Source of the DNA: CAVZLD01 sp963776055
GTDB taxonomy: Bacteria > Planctomycetota > Planctomycetia > Pirellulales > Pirellulaceae
NCBI GenBank assembly: GCA_963776055.1
Contig: CAVZLD010000005.1
Coordinates: 62,001-126,000, forward strand
Reading direction: 5' to 3'
DNA length: 64,000 nucleotides
The notes beneath the pieces are model-generated. The model was not told the DNA's origin and searched no databases. It saw only the letters and a program-made list of their open reading frames with translations. This document shows, piece after piece, positions 32,116 through 42,500 of this stretch (the stretch's first letter is position 1; every line of letters begins with the position of its first letter). Made by a program: the position numbers and the translations under genes.

Positions 32116-32499
32116 ATGCCACGTATTTTGGGTGTGGATATCCCCAACGATCGACCCACGTCTGTCTCACTGACGTACCTCTACGGCGTGGGCCCGAAAA
32201 CAGCTCGAGAATTGTGCCAAAAGGCCGGGGTCGACCCGGTCAAGCGGGCCCGAGAGTTGGCCGAGGACGAGTTGGGCCGGTTGGCGGCGTTGCTGGAACG
32301 GGATTACGTCGTGGAAGGTCCGCTGCGACGTCAAACGGCGCAGAATATTACGCGTCTGCGAGACATCAGCAGTTATCGGGGCATCCGGCATCGTCGCGGC
32401 CTGCCGGTGCGAGGCCAGCGGACGCGAACCAACGCGCGGACGCGGAAGGGTCCCAAGAAGACCGTGGCAGGAAAGAAGGGCGTCAAGGACCTGCGGTAG
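32116..32499 (+). CDS. rpsM: 30S ribosomal protein S13
   Basis: S13 bridges the 30S head and the 50S subunit. The 127-residue protein begins PRILGVDIPNDRPTSVSLTY with the helix-two-turn-helix GVGPKTARELCQKAGVD, and ends in RGLPVRGQRTRTNARTRKGP plus a basic tail. It follows rpmJ by 133 bases. Confidence 0.96.
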   Translation: MPRILGVDIPNDRPTSVSLTYLYGVGPKTARELCQKAGVDPVKRARELAEDELGRLAALLERDYVVEGPLRRQTAQNITRLRDISSYRGIRHRRGLPVRGQRTRTNARTRKGPKKTVAGKKGVKDLR

Positions 32500-32539
32500 T
32501 TCGAGATGCCGGGACTGCAGCGCGGCCATACAGCCCGCG

Positions 32540-32607
32540 AAAACTCCCGGCGCAACACTCGCCCACCGAGGCAAGACATCACGTCAATTCGGTGAGCGGG
32601 GAGTTTT
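32540..32607 (+). promoter_or_regulatory. Two-part hairpin in the rpsM-rpsK spacer
   Basis: AAAACTCCC (32540-32548) pairs exactly with GGGAGTTTT (32599-32607); inside it CGCCCACCGA (32560-32569) pairs with TCGGTGAGCG (32589-32598) with one mismatch, leaving an 11-base bulge on the left arm. The structure ends in TTTT and could attenuate or terminate transcription, or be a target for a ribosomal protein repressor. The role is inferred. Confidence 0.45.
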
Positions 32608-32690
32608 CCTCCAGGAGGCACCGGTTGCCTCGAATCGGTATCAGACACGAGTGATTCGGTAAGTAGTACGTTTCGGGAGAGCAATTCGTC

Positions 32691-33071
32691 GTGGCCAAAG
32701 GTAAGAAACGCAGAACGCGTCGGAATGTGACGGTCGGAATCGCCTACATCACGGCGACCTTCAACAATACGACCGTGACCATCACCGACACCAAGGGAGA
32801 CACTCTCTGCTGGGCCAGCGCCGGCACGTGTGGCTTCAAGGGGAGTCGCAAGAGCACCCCGTTCGCCGGCCAATGCGCCGCCCAACAGGCTGCTGAAAAG
32901 GCGGTGAAATTCGGCGTCAAAGATGTCGATGTGAGGGTCAAAGGGCCCGGTTCCGGACGGGAAAGCGCCATCACGGCACTGCAGTCCGCCGGCCTGAACG
33001 TCAAGTCATTGGAAGATTGCACTCCCATTCCGCATAACGGCTGTCGCCCGCGGAAGAAACGCCGCGTCTAG
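32691..33071 (+). CDS. rpsK: 30S ribosomal protein S11
   Basis: S11 lies in the platform of the 30S subunit near the E site. The 126-residue protein has GIAYITATFNNTTVTITDTK, GFKGSRKSTPFA and the C-terminal GPGSGRESAITALQSAGL and HNGCRPRKKRRV. The start is GTG 32691. rpsD, commonly next, is not here. Confidence 0.96.
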   Translation: MAKGKKRRTRRNVTVGIAYITATFNNTTVTITDTKGDTLCWASAGTCGFKGSRKSTPFAGQCAAQQAAEKAVKFGVKDVDVRVKGPGSGRESAITALQSAGLNVKSLEDCTPIPHNGCRPRKKRRV

Positions 33072-33185
33072 TCCCCGGACAGGCGGATCCGGAACCGTCG
33101 ACATTCCAACTGCCAGCGGCAGCACGATCTGTCAGTTGGACGAGGGATTCACTGAGCGGATTTTGAAATCTCAACGGAGGCTACA

Positions 33186-34166
33186 ATGCATATTCGGTGG
33201 CGCGGTCTGGAACTACCCAGCGTCGTAAACTGCGACGCGGAAACGCTCACCCCGACCTTTGGTTGCTTCTACGCGGAACCGTTCGAGCGCGGCTTCGGCT
33301 CCACCATTGGCAACAGCATGCGACGGATCCTGCTCTCCAGCCTCGAAGGTTCGGCTGTGACGCAGATCAAGATTCGGGGAGCGCAGCACGAGTTCACAAC
33401 GATCCCCGGCGTACTGGAGGATGTCACGGACATCGTCCTGAACGTGAAGTCGTTGGTCGTCAAGAAACACACGCCCGAAACGCGCGTGGTCACGATCGAA
33501 AAGAGCACCGCTGGCCCGATCACCGGTGCCGACGTGCTGACCGACGCGGATGTCGAGGTCATCAATAAGGATCTCGTGATCGCCACGCTGACCGACGACC
33601 AACCGTTCTTCATGGAAATGGTCGTGGAGAACGGCCGCGGTTACATTCCGGCCAGTGAGCACAGCACGACGGAACACGAAATTGGCGTGATTCCGATCGA
33701 CGCGGTCTTCAGCCCCGTGACACGGGTCCGCTACGAAGTGGAAGAGACCCGGGTCGGGCAGAAGACGAACTATGACAAGCTGACGATCGACATCTGGACC
33801 AATGGTTCGATCGAGCCCGAGATGGCTCTGGTAGAATCAGCCAAGATCCTCCGCAAGCATCTGAATCCCTTCGTACAGTATTCGCAGCTCGGCCCCAAGG
33901 TGCATTCGCCCAGTCGCGGCGGCGCGGGCCTGGACGCGGTACTCGAAGGGAAGCTGAGTTTGAGTCTCGCCGAACTGAAGCTTTCGGTCCGGGCGGGAAA
34001 CTGCCTCGAATCCGAAGGAATTACCACGGTCCGAGATCTCGTGCAAATGTCGGAAGATCAGCTGCTGGAAGTGCGCAATTTCGGTGACACCACTCTGAAC
34101 GAGGTGCGTGATCGTTTGACCGAGATGGGCCTCCGACTCGGCATGCGTGTCCCCGCGGCCCGCTGA
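33186..34166 (+). CDS. rpoA: RNA polymerase subunit alpha
   Basis: Alpha starts polymerase assembly and its C-terminal domain contacts promoters and activators. The N-terminal domain has EPFERGFGSTIGNSMRRILL and LEGSAVTQIKI; the C-terminal domain, from about residue 250, has ELKLSVRAGNCLESEGITTV and FGDTTLNEVRDRL. The 326-residue length is standard. The start ATG lies after ACGGAGGCTAC. Confidence 0.97.
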   Translation: MHIRWRGLELPSVVNCDAETLTPTFGCFYAEPFERGFGSTIGNSMRRILLSSLEGSAVTQIKIRGAQHEFTTIPGVLEDVTDIVLNVKSLVVKKHTPETRVVTIEKSTAGPITGADVLTDADVEVINKDLVIATLTDDQPFFMEMVVENGRGYIPASEHSTTEHEIGVIPIDAVFSPVTRVRYEVEETRVGQKTNYDKLTIDIWTNGSIEPEMALVESAKILRKHLNPFVQYSQLGPKVHSPSRGGAGLDAVLEGKLSLSLAELKLSVRAGNCLESEGITTVRDLVQMSEDQLLEVRNFGDTTLNEVRDRLTEMGLRLGMRVPAAR

Positions 34167-34230
34167 CCACGATTCGCCCCCCCGGTAAGACCTCAGAAAT
34201 ACATTCCCCCCTTTTTCAGCGGATAGATCG

Positions 34231-34845
34231 ATGCGACATCGTAAGATAGGCCGTCGTCTCGGCAGGAGCGCCAGTCACCGCAAAGCCATGTTGCGGAATC
34301 TGGCCAGTAGTCTCTTCCTGACCGAGCGAGACGCCGAACTGGATCCGAACCCTCCCAAGATCAAGGGTCGGGTTGTCACCACACTGCAGAAAGCCAAAGA
34401 GGTCCGACCGCTCGTCGAACGGTGCATCACAATCGCCCGCCGCTCGCTCGTTCATGCGCAAGAGGCCGAACAATTTGCCACGACGGCGGAACGCGGATCG
34501 GAGCAGTGGAAGGCCTGGCGGTCCGGACCGGACTGGCAGAAATGGAATCAGGCGGTGAGCCCCGCGCTGGCGGCGCGGCGGCGTGTGTTGCGGCTGCTGG
34601 GCGACCAACAAGCGGTCCAGGTGCTATTCGATGAGATCGCGCCTCGATTTGCTGATCGGCCGGGCGGTTACACCCGCGTGCTGAAACTGGCCACGCCGCG
34701 GCTGGGCGATGCCGGCGCGCGGGCGATCCTGGAGTTCGTCGGACAGCACGATCGCGTCGCCCAGACGGCGACCCGACCCGCCTTTGAGGATGATCAGCCG
34801 TCCCCCGCCGAGACGGATGAGGCAACGGCCGACAGCGAATCCTAA
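34231..34845 (+). CDS. rplQ: 50S ribosomal protein L17 with insertions
   Basis: L17 lies at the back of the 50S subunit near the tunnel exit. The family core is MRHRKIGRRLGRSASHRKAM, RNLASSLFLTE and FADRPGGYTRVLKL. The protein has 204 residues against about 125 in E. coli. The excess is a short insert after residue 30 (DAELDPNPPKIKG), a middle insert around residues 75-115 rich in Trp and Arg, and an acidic C-terminal tail. Confidence 0.94.
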   Translation: MRHRKIGRRLGRSASHRKAMLRNLASSLFLTERDAELDPNPPKIKGRVVTTLQKAKEVRPLVERCITIARRSLVHAQEAEQFATTAERGSEQWKAWRSGPDWQKWNQAVSPALAARRRVLRLLGDQQAVQVLFDEIAPRFADRPGGYTRVLKLATPRLGDAGARAILEFVGQHDRVAQTATRPAFEDDQPSPAETDEATADSES

Positions 34846-34855
34846 AGCGCAAGGC

Positions 34856-35434
34856 ATGGATGCGACCGGGTTCAATTTCACTCGCCAGATGCGGCGGCTG
34901 ATCGAAGATATCGTGCAGCGGCTGCCAGAACTGGCCCACATCGACCTGCCGCGGGTCGCGATCTCGTTTGCCCAGGCACGGAAACGATCCACCGCCGGGA
35001 TCCATGCTTCGCTCACACCGATGCGATTTCACGGTGGTCAATTGACCACGAAGCGGCGTGGTCAATCGTTTCAGGTCCAACGTCTATTCGATCCCGGCGG
35101 ACAGGAAATCCTCTACATCCTGACCTTCTATCTGCCTCGCTTCCAGGACGTCGACCGGAATGAAAAACTCGTGACGATTCTACACGAGTTGTGGCACATC
35201 AGTCCCCAGTTCGACGGTGACATTCGCCGCCACGGAGGTCGCTGTTTTGCGCATACACATTCGCAGCAACAGTATGACGCCGGAATGCAGAAGCTGGTCG
35301 ACCGATGGATTGCTGCCGAGCCACCGCGCGAATTGTACGCCTTCCTCGAGCTGGATTTTCGGCAACTGCATGAAAAGTTCGGGCGTGTCTACGGGACGAA
35401 GATTCCACAACCGAAGTTGCTGCCGTGTATCTGA
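34856..35434 (+). CDS. Putative zinc metallopeptidase, phage-type HELWH protein
   Basis: The 192-residue protein has a zincin motif, HELWH, at about residue 108, followed by a DGDIRRHGGRCFAHTHS stretch that could supply the third ligand. The surrounding sequence (ILTFYLPRFQDVDRNEKLVT) resembles the putative phage metallopeptidase family. ATG 34856 is the first start outside rplQ. No signal peptide is visible, so it probably works in the cytoplasm; the substrate is unknown. It lies ten bases after rplQ on the same strand, and may be co-transcribed with the alpha operon. Confidence 0.6.
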   Translation: MDATGFNFTRQMRRLIEDIVQRLPELAHIDLPRVAISFAQARKRSTAGIHASLTPMRFHGGQLTTKRRGQSFQVQRLFDPGGQEILYILTFYLPRFQDVDRNEKLVTILHELWHISPQFDGDIRRHGGRCFAHTHSQQQYDAGMQKLVDRWIAAEPPRELYAFLELDFRQLHEKFGRVYGTKIPQPKLLPCI

Positions 35435-35446
35435 CCGGACACGGTC

Positions 35447-37503
35447 TCACCGCCCCAGCTCGTCGGCCAACTCCGGCGCCTGATAGATCTTCTGCAACGT
35501 TTCTCGAATGGCACTTGAATGCACGGCCACTGCTCGCGCCACCTCGTCCGAGTAGAGATAGTCCGCGGTGAGCGACTGAATGTTGCCGTCGAAAATCACG
35601 CCGACCAGTTCCGCCGCGCGGTTGAAGACCGGGCTGCCGGAATTCCCACCGATGATATCGGCGGTGCAGACAAAATTGAGGGGTGTCGTCAGATCGAGTT
35701 GTTCGCGATGCGTGTGCCAGGATGACGGCAGAATCCAGGGGTCCTTCGCGCCGTGCCGTACCTCATGCTCGAACGCGCCACCGAGCGTCGTCCAGGGCGC
35801 GATCACGCGACCTTCCTCCGTATACCCGCGCACCGTTCCCAGCGCGAGTCGCAGCGTGAAGGTCGCATCGGGATAGGTCGAGGTACCTTCCACAGCGACC
35901 TGCGCTTCGGTGACCTGCGCATAGGCCTGTCGTTCCCGTTCATCCAGTTCTTCCTGGATCTCCCGCAATCGCCGGTATTCCGGTTCCATCTGCCGCGCCA
36001 GACGGATCAGCGGGTCGGTGGATTCCTGAACGGCCGCCCGACCGCCTTTCGCCAGGCGTCGACGAACGGCCACGTCGGCCAGTTGGCTGCCGCCGATCCA
36101 CTCGGCCGCGCAGTCGCGCGGCCCGCGATCCCCCAGGACACGTTGCACCAGGGGATCGTCGCCGCCGCGCAGCTCCACCCAGCGGGCGAGGGAATCTGCC
36201 AACTGGACGCGTTCCAGATCGGCGTAGATCGGCGCGGGTGAAAACAGTTGCTGCTCCAGCGATTCGCGGGCCGAATCGCGGAATTCGCGGAGACGTTCTT
36301 CACTCGGCTTCTGATCTTCGGTGGCCATCAGGTTGAGGGTTTCGGCGAGGCTGTACAGACGGGACCGGAAGCTGGCGGTCTGCCCCAGCAACTCGGCACG
36401 CCGCTTCTGCGTTTCCGCAATCGACTGCCACGCTTCCGCCAGTTGGCGCAGAGCGGTGTCTTCCTGCAGTCGCCGTAGCAGTTCCTCTTCGCGCTGTTGT
36501 TTTGCCGCGAGGAACGCCGGCTTCTGCAGCCCTTGCAGCATGCCGGTGTATGCCTTGCGTGAGTTCTGAATCCCGAACAGTTCGTCGCGCGCTCGCCGCT
36601 GCTGTTCCTCGCCTTCGTAGCTGTACTGCTGCAACAAGATTTCGTTGCGTCGCAGGTAGTCCAGCACATACGGCAGGCGGTGGTCACGCAGGAACTTGAG
36701 TGCTGCCAAGGTGAACATTCGCTGTGTCCGGCCGGGGTTCCCGGAGACGAACACGAGTTCCTCGTCTGCCGCTCCGCGCGAGAAAACCGAAAGAAGTTCT
36801 CGATCTGGGCCGGTTGCCCCTCTTCGTAGACGCGAAACAGCGCGACATCCAGGCAGTACCGCGGATACTCGAAGTTGTCCGGATCGCCACCGAAGAAAGC
36901 GGTTGCGGTTTCCGGCGCCCAGACCAGGCGCACATCCGTGTACTTCCTGTAACGATACAAGTGATACCGCGCTCCACCGTACAACGTGACGACGTCACTG
37001 CGCAATCCGGTCTCGTCCAGCGATTCCTTTTCAATCTGCGCCATCACCTTCCGCCGTGCTCGAAATGCATCGGCAGGCTCCATCGAATCGGTGACAGCGG
37101 CCGCCACTCGCTCCGTAACGTCCTCGATCGAAACCAGTTGATTCAATTCCAGATCCGGCGCTGGAACTTCGTCGGCGGAACGTTTCGCAAGGAAGCCATC
37201 TCGCAGGTAGTTCTGCTCCGGCGTGGAGATCTTCTGCAAAGTATCCGAAGCCACGTGATGGTTTGTCAGTACGAGCCCGGTGCTGGAAACAAAGGAAGCC
37301 GATCCACCAGAATTGAAACGGACCGAAGAGAGCATCACCTGGCGTACCCACGCATCGTCCGGTTCAAAGCCGTATTTGCTGCGCAGATAATCCCGGGGCA
37401 GGTCGTTAAACAACCACATCCCTTCATCCGCGGAGGCAAGCGAGCTGCAGGAGCAAACCAGGAGGAACGGCATCCAACAGGTTCGGTAGCTGTGCATTAA
37501 CAT
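35447..37503 (-). CDS. S46-family dipeptidyl peptidase, secreted, one frame break
   Basis: S46 enzymes remove dipeptides from peptides in the periplasm. The protein begins with a signal peptide (LMHSYRTCWMPFLLVCSCSS). Next come the catalytic His in VLTNHHVASDTLQ, the GGDPDNFEYPRY motif that is diagnostic for the family, and the nucleophile in IIGGNSGSPVFN near the C-terminus. One missing G near 36777 breaks the frame; adding it gives FSRGGAADEELVFVSGNPGRT and a 685-residue protein, close to the usual 700. ATG 37503 follows AGAAAGG. It faces the RND pump genes across a 484-base spacer. Confidence 0.88.
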
Positions 37504-37987
37504 GGAAACCTTTCTGCAGAATCGCTCAATAACGACAAGGAACGGAAGCATCTCGAGAATCCGTGGCCTACCCCACGGAGGCAGCCGACGGTCCGAAGAC
37601 CGGGGAAGAAACGACTCCCAGCCTCCCGCTTGCTTTGCCGGATCGTAACAGATCACGCGTGGGGAGGAAACGACCGCGCCGAACCCCGTTTCCTGGCGGT
37701 CGGCTCGGCGGCGGCCGAACCACAGCGGGTTTCGTGCAACAGACGGCTGCGAGACTTGCCGACGCGTCGAACGGGCAGCTATACTCGCAATATGCGGCGG
37801 GGTTCACTTTCTGCCTCGGGCCGATTCGGATTCGGTCGCGAACCTCCAACGACCGCCACTCCCTCCTGGAACCGTACGCTTTCCCACACGCGGCCGACAT
37901 GCCGTCTGGCTGCGCAGTTTTGCTCGAATCGTCGCCGCCGCGATCTCGCAACTTGACGCATCGCGAAAGCACGGCCGAACGGCACGA
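37504..37987. promoter_or_regulatory. Divergent spacer with a possible promoter for the efflux genes
   Basis: This gene-free stretch separates the peptidase from the pump operon. On the plus strand TTGCCG (37756-37761) and TATACT (37780-37785) are 18 bases apart, about 200 bases before the pump adaptor gene. No metal-regulator operator could be recognised. Frames open here have no coding character. Confidence 0.3.
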
Positions 37988-39492
37988 ATGTCCCAACCAT
38001 CGAATCCAAAAACGCTTTACCGAGCGTCACCAGTGGCCGCTCGGCCACTCGCCGCGGCTCGGCGTGCCTTACCCGTTGGGGGAATCCTCCTGGTCGGCCT
38101 CGCCGTCTATTTTGGCAGTCACCAGCTCCTCCAACATCGTGCGGCGCCCGATGACGCGCACGTGTCAGCCGAAGCACCGTCCGCAGATGTGCCGCTGATT
38201 GTGACCCTGACTCCCGCGAAACAGGCGGCCGCCGGGATCGAAGTGGTTTCCGTCGAGCGGCGGGAACTCCAGGCGATCCGCACGGTTCCGGGGACGCTGC
38301 AATATGATGCGACGCAATACCTGCAACTGCGATCGCCCGTGGAATGTGTCGTCGTGGAAGTTGCGGTGTCGACCGGTCAATGGGTCCAACAGGGGCAGCA
38401 GCTGGCGCGCTTGACCAGCGAACAGGTGGGCTTGCGCGCAATCAGGTCAAGAAGTGTGAAGCCGATTTGCGAATTGCGCAGCTGCAGCATGAATGGGCGA
38501 CCCGAACGCACGAGAATTTGACGGAGCTGCTGAATAATCTGAAAGAGAATCCGACGATTGCCGATTTGGAAGCTCGGTTTGACGGAAAGCTGCTCGGCGA
38601 ACATCGTGACGAACTGATCTCAACCTACTCGCAATTTGTCCTGGCCCGCAGCGTGGCCGACCGCACCCGCGCGCTCGGAGAGAAAGGGGTGGTCAGCGGA
38701 CGCACATGGGAGGAACGGGCCAGCCAGCGGGAGATCACGGCGGCAGCGTTCAACGCGGCCTGCGAACAATCGGAATTTGAGAGTCGCCATCAACGGGAAG
38801 TCTCCGTCGCGGAGATGGATGTCGCCGAGCGGGCGTTAGCCGTAAGTCGCGAGCGGTTGTCCGTCCTACTGGGCCCCCACGGCAAGGAAGAGTCAAAAAG
38901 CGAGGGCAGTGAGTTCGTGTTGACCGCACCCTTTGCTGGTCGAGTAGAAGAGCTGTCGCTGGTCGAAGCCGCCCGGTTTGCCGAGGGCGACTCGATGGCG
39001 GTGTTGGCCGACACGCGCCGACTCTGGGTCGCCGCGCAGATTCATCAACGAGACTGGAGTTCCTTGAAGGTCGCCACCGGAGAAACGCTGACCGTGACCG
39101 TGCCGGCGTCGCCTGACCGGCAATTCACGGCGGAGGTGCGATTCGTGGGATCGAGCGTCTCTCCCACCACGCTGGCATTGCCGCTGGTCGCCGAGCTGGA
39201 CAACCCGGAGCTCTTGTTCCATCCCGGGATGTTTGTCTGGGTCGCCGTGCCCGTGACGGAGTCTCGCACGGCGGTCTCGGTCCCGGTTTCGGCCGTGCAG
39301 TACCAAGAAGGCAAGCCGTTCGTGTTTGTCGAGGACGGCCCGCGGACTTTCCGACGCGTCGAAATCTCCGCGGGAATCTCCACACCCGCCTGGATTGAGA
39401 TCACGGCAGGTCTTGAAGAAGGGTCGCGCGTCGTGGCGCAAGGAGCCTTTCATTTGAAATCCGAACTGATGTTGGAACAGGAAGAAGGTTAG
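37988..39492 (+). CDS. RND efflux periplasmic adaptor (HlyD/CusB type), one frame break
   Basis: The adaptor links an inner-membrane RND pump to an outer-membrane channel. An N-terminal membrane anchor (LPVGGILLVGLAVYFGSHQL) is followed by a lipoyl-like half (VECVVVEVAVSTGQWVQQGQ), a helical hairpin, the second lipoyl half (FVLTAPFAGRVEELSL) and a beta-barrel ending in LEEGSRVVAQGAFHLKSEL. One missing G near 38434 splits the gene; adding it gives SEQVGLARNQVKKCEADLR and 501 residues. The RND gene follows after 13 bases, so the two form an operon. No outer-membrane channel gene is in the window. Confidence 0.88.
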
Positions 39493-39505
39493 GGCACCGG
39501 CCGCC

Positions 39506-42500
39506 ATGTTGTCGCGTCTGATCGATTTCTGTCTGAACAACCAACTCCTGGTGCTGATCCTCGTGCTGTTGATGGCGATTGCCGGGATCTACAGTGCTTC
39601 GACGATCCCGATCGATGCCATCCCGGATATGACCAATATCCAGGTGCAGGTGATTACGGAAGCCGGATCGTTATCGCCCGTGGAGGTCGAACGGTACATC
39701 ACCTATCCGATCGAAACGACGATGGGCGGTCTGCCGAACATCGAGGAATTGCGGAGTATCTCGAAGCTGGGCCTGTCGGTCGTTACGATCGTCTTTCGAG
39801 AAGACACCGACATCTATCACGCTCGGTACCTGGTCCAGGAGCGACTGGCGGCGGCCAAGACGGCCGTGGGAGACTACGGCGATCCGGAGATCGGTGCCCT
39901 GTCCACGGCGCTCGGCGAGATCCTGCAATTCGAAGTGCGCGGTCGTCGCCACTCCCCGATGAAGCTGCGAGAGATCCTGGACTGGGAGATTGCGCCGCGC
40001 TTGCGAGAAACCCCCGGCGTCACCGAAGTCAATTCGCACGGCGGTTTCTACAAGACGTTTGAAGTCCAGGTCGATCCGAACTGTCTGGTCGATTTTGGCC
40101 TTTCGGTAACCGACGTGATTGACGCGTTGGATCGCACCAACGCCAACGCGGGGGGCGGCTACATCGTGCACTTTGGCGAGCAGCGATTCATCCGCGGGGA
40201 AGCGCTGTTGCGCACGACCGCGGATATCGAACAGGTCGTGGTTCGCAGCCAGTCGGGAGGAGTCCCGGTGCTGATCCGTGACATCGGTCAGGTGCGCATC
40301 GCCCCGCTAACACGACAAGGCGTGGTCACAAGGGATGGTCGCGGTGAGATTGTGACGGGGATGGTCATGATGCTGCGGGGGGAGAACTCTCGCCGGGTCG
40401 TGCAGGCGGCCAAGCAGCGGCTGGACGAAATCCGCGCGACACTGCCGCGCGGCGTAGATGTCGAAATCATCTACGATCGCTCCCACCTGATTTCTCGCAC
40501 ACTGGACACCGTGCTGACGAACCTGCTCGAGGGCGGCTTGTTGGTGATTCTCGTGCTGTTCCTGCTCCTGGGTAACATCCGAGCCGGATTGATCGTCGCC
40601 TTGGCGATTCCCCTGTCGATGCTGTTCGCTACGAACATGATGGCAATCTCGGGCATCAGTGCGAGCTTGATGAGTCTCGGAGCGATTGATTTCGGTTTGA
40701 TCGTCGATAGTTCCGTGATCATGGTCGAAAACTGCATGCGGCAGATCTCAAACCGGGGCGGCCGCGCCCCTCACTGGACGATCGTACGCGACGCGGCCGT
40801 CGAGGTCCGCAAACCGACGCTATTCGGCGAATTGATCATTGCCGTCGTCTACTTGCCGATCCTGGCGCTGCAGGGCACCGAAGGCAAACTTTTCCGACCG
40901 ATGGCCCTGACCGTGCTGTTTGCCCTTGCCGGCTCGCTCATCCTCTCCCTGACCCTCATGCCGGTGCTCGCTTCGCTTGCTCTGCCACATCGACTCGAAG
41001 AACAGGAAGTCTGGCTCGTTCGCGTGATCAAGCGGATCTATCATCCGTTGATTGCGCGAACCATCCGACACCCGCTGCTGACCGTCGGGCTCACGCTGTC
41101 CGTAGTCGCCATCAGCATTCCGGTAGCCTGGAATCTGGGTGCTGAGTTCATGCCGCGGCTGGACGAAGGAGATCTGCTGGTCGAAGCGGTCCGGTTGCCA
41201 AGTGCCTCGCTGGAAGATGCGGTGCCGATGTCGACGCAGATCGAAACAATCCTTTTGGGTTTCCCGGAGGTCAAAACGGTATTCTGCAAGACGGGGCGTC
41301 CGGAGATCGCCAATGACGTGATGGGCGTTCATCAGTCCGATGTCTGGGTGATGCTGCAGCCCCGTTCCGAGTGGCCCGAGGACATTACGCGGGAGGCGTT
41401 GATCGAACAGATGTCGCAGCAACTCACGTCCCAGGTGCCCGGGGTCGCTTTCGGTTTCACACAACCGATTGAGATGCGTGTCGATGAACTGGTGGCGGGT
41501 GTGAAGGCAGATGTCGCCGTGCTGCTGTACGGAGACGACATGGATATGCTGGGGCAGACGGGGAAGGAGATTGAGCGAGTATTGCGCGAAATTCCCGGCG
41601 CGGCCGATGTGAAAGCCGATTATCAGGCGAACATCCCCACCTTGACGATTGCCGCGCGACCCGACCAGTTGGCACGACACGGAATCGAAGCGATCGACGT
41701 GATGGATACCGTCTCGTCGATCGGCGGCCACGCGGTTGGTCAGATCTACGAAGGTCGCGCCCGTTTCCCGATGATGGTCCGACTGCCGGAAACATGGCGG
41801 CAGGACGCGGAGTTGCTGGAGCGGGTTCCGGTGAAGCAGGTCGACCACCAGCCGATCACGTTGGGCGAAGTCTGTGACATTCGGTTGGAAGAATCGCCGC
41901 CGGGGATTGAGCACGAGGCGGGTCGGCGGCGCACTTTTGTGCAGGTGAATGTCCGCAACCGTGATGTGGCGAGTTTTGTTCAGGAGGCGCAACGGCGTGT
42001 TCGAACCGACGTGGAATTGCCGCCCGGCTTTTCGCTGCAATGGGGCGGCGACTTCGAGAACTTGCGTTCTGCCAGTTGGCGTCTGGCGTTGATTACTCCG
42101 ATTGTCCTGCTGTTGATCTGGATCCTGCTGTACACGTCCTTCAAATCGGTTCGGTTAGCGCTGTTGATCTTTCTGGCCGTGCCGTTGGCGGCTTCGGGAG
42201 GCATCTTTGCACTGGCCAGTCGTGGGCTGCCTTTCAGCATTTCGGCGGGAGTCGGCTTTGTCGCGCTGTTCGGCGTGGCCGTGTTGAACGGCTTGGTCTG
42301 GGTCAGTGGGGCGGAACATCTGCGAGTCGACGGGATGGCACCGCGGATCGCAGCTTACGAAACGGCTCTCGTTCGGCTGCGCCCGGTGTTGATGACGGCC
42401 CTGGTGGCCAGCTTGGGCTTCCTGCCGATGGCGTTGTCGACCTCGGCGGGAGCAGAAATACAGCGTCCGCTGGCCACCGTGGTGATCGGCGGCCTGGTGA

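Noticed and set aside
37568..37996. 142-residue minus-strand frame in the peptidase-efflux spacer
   Set aside because: There is no ribosome site, no family text and a composition like shadow frames. The stretch is better explained as a divergent promoter region.
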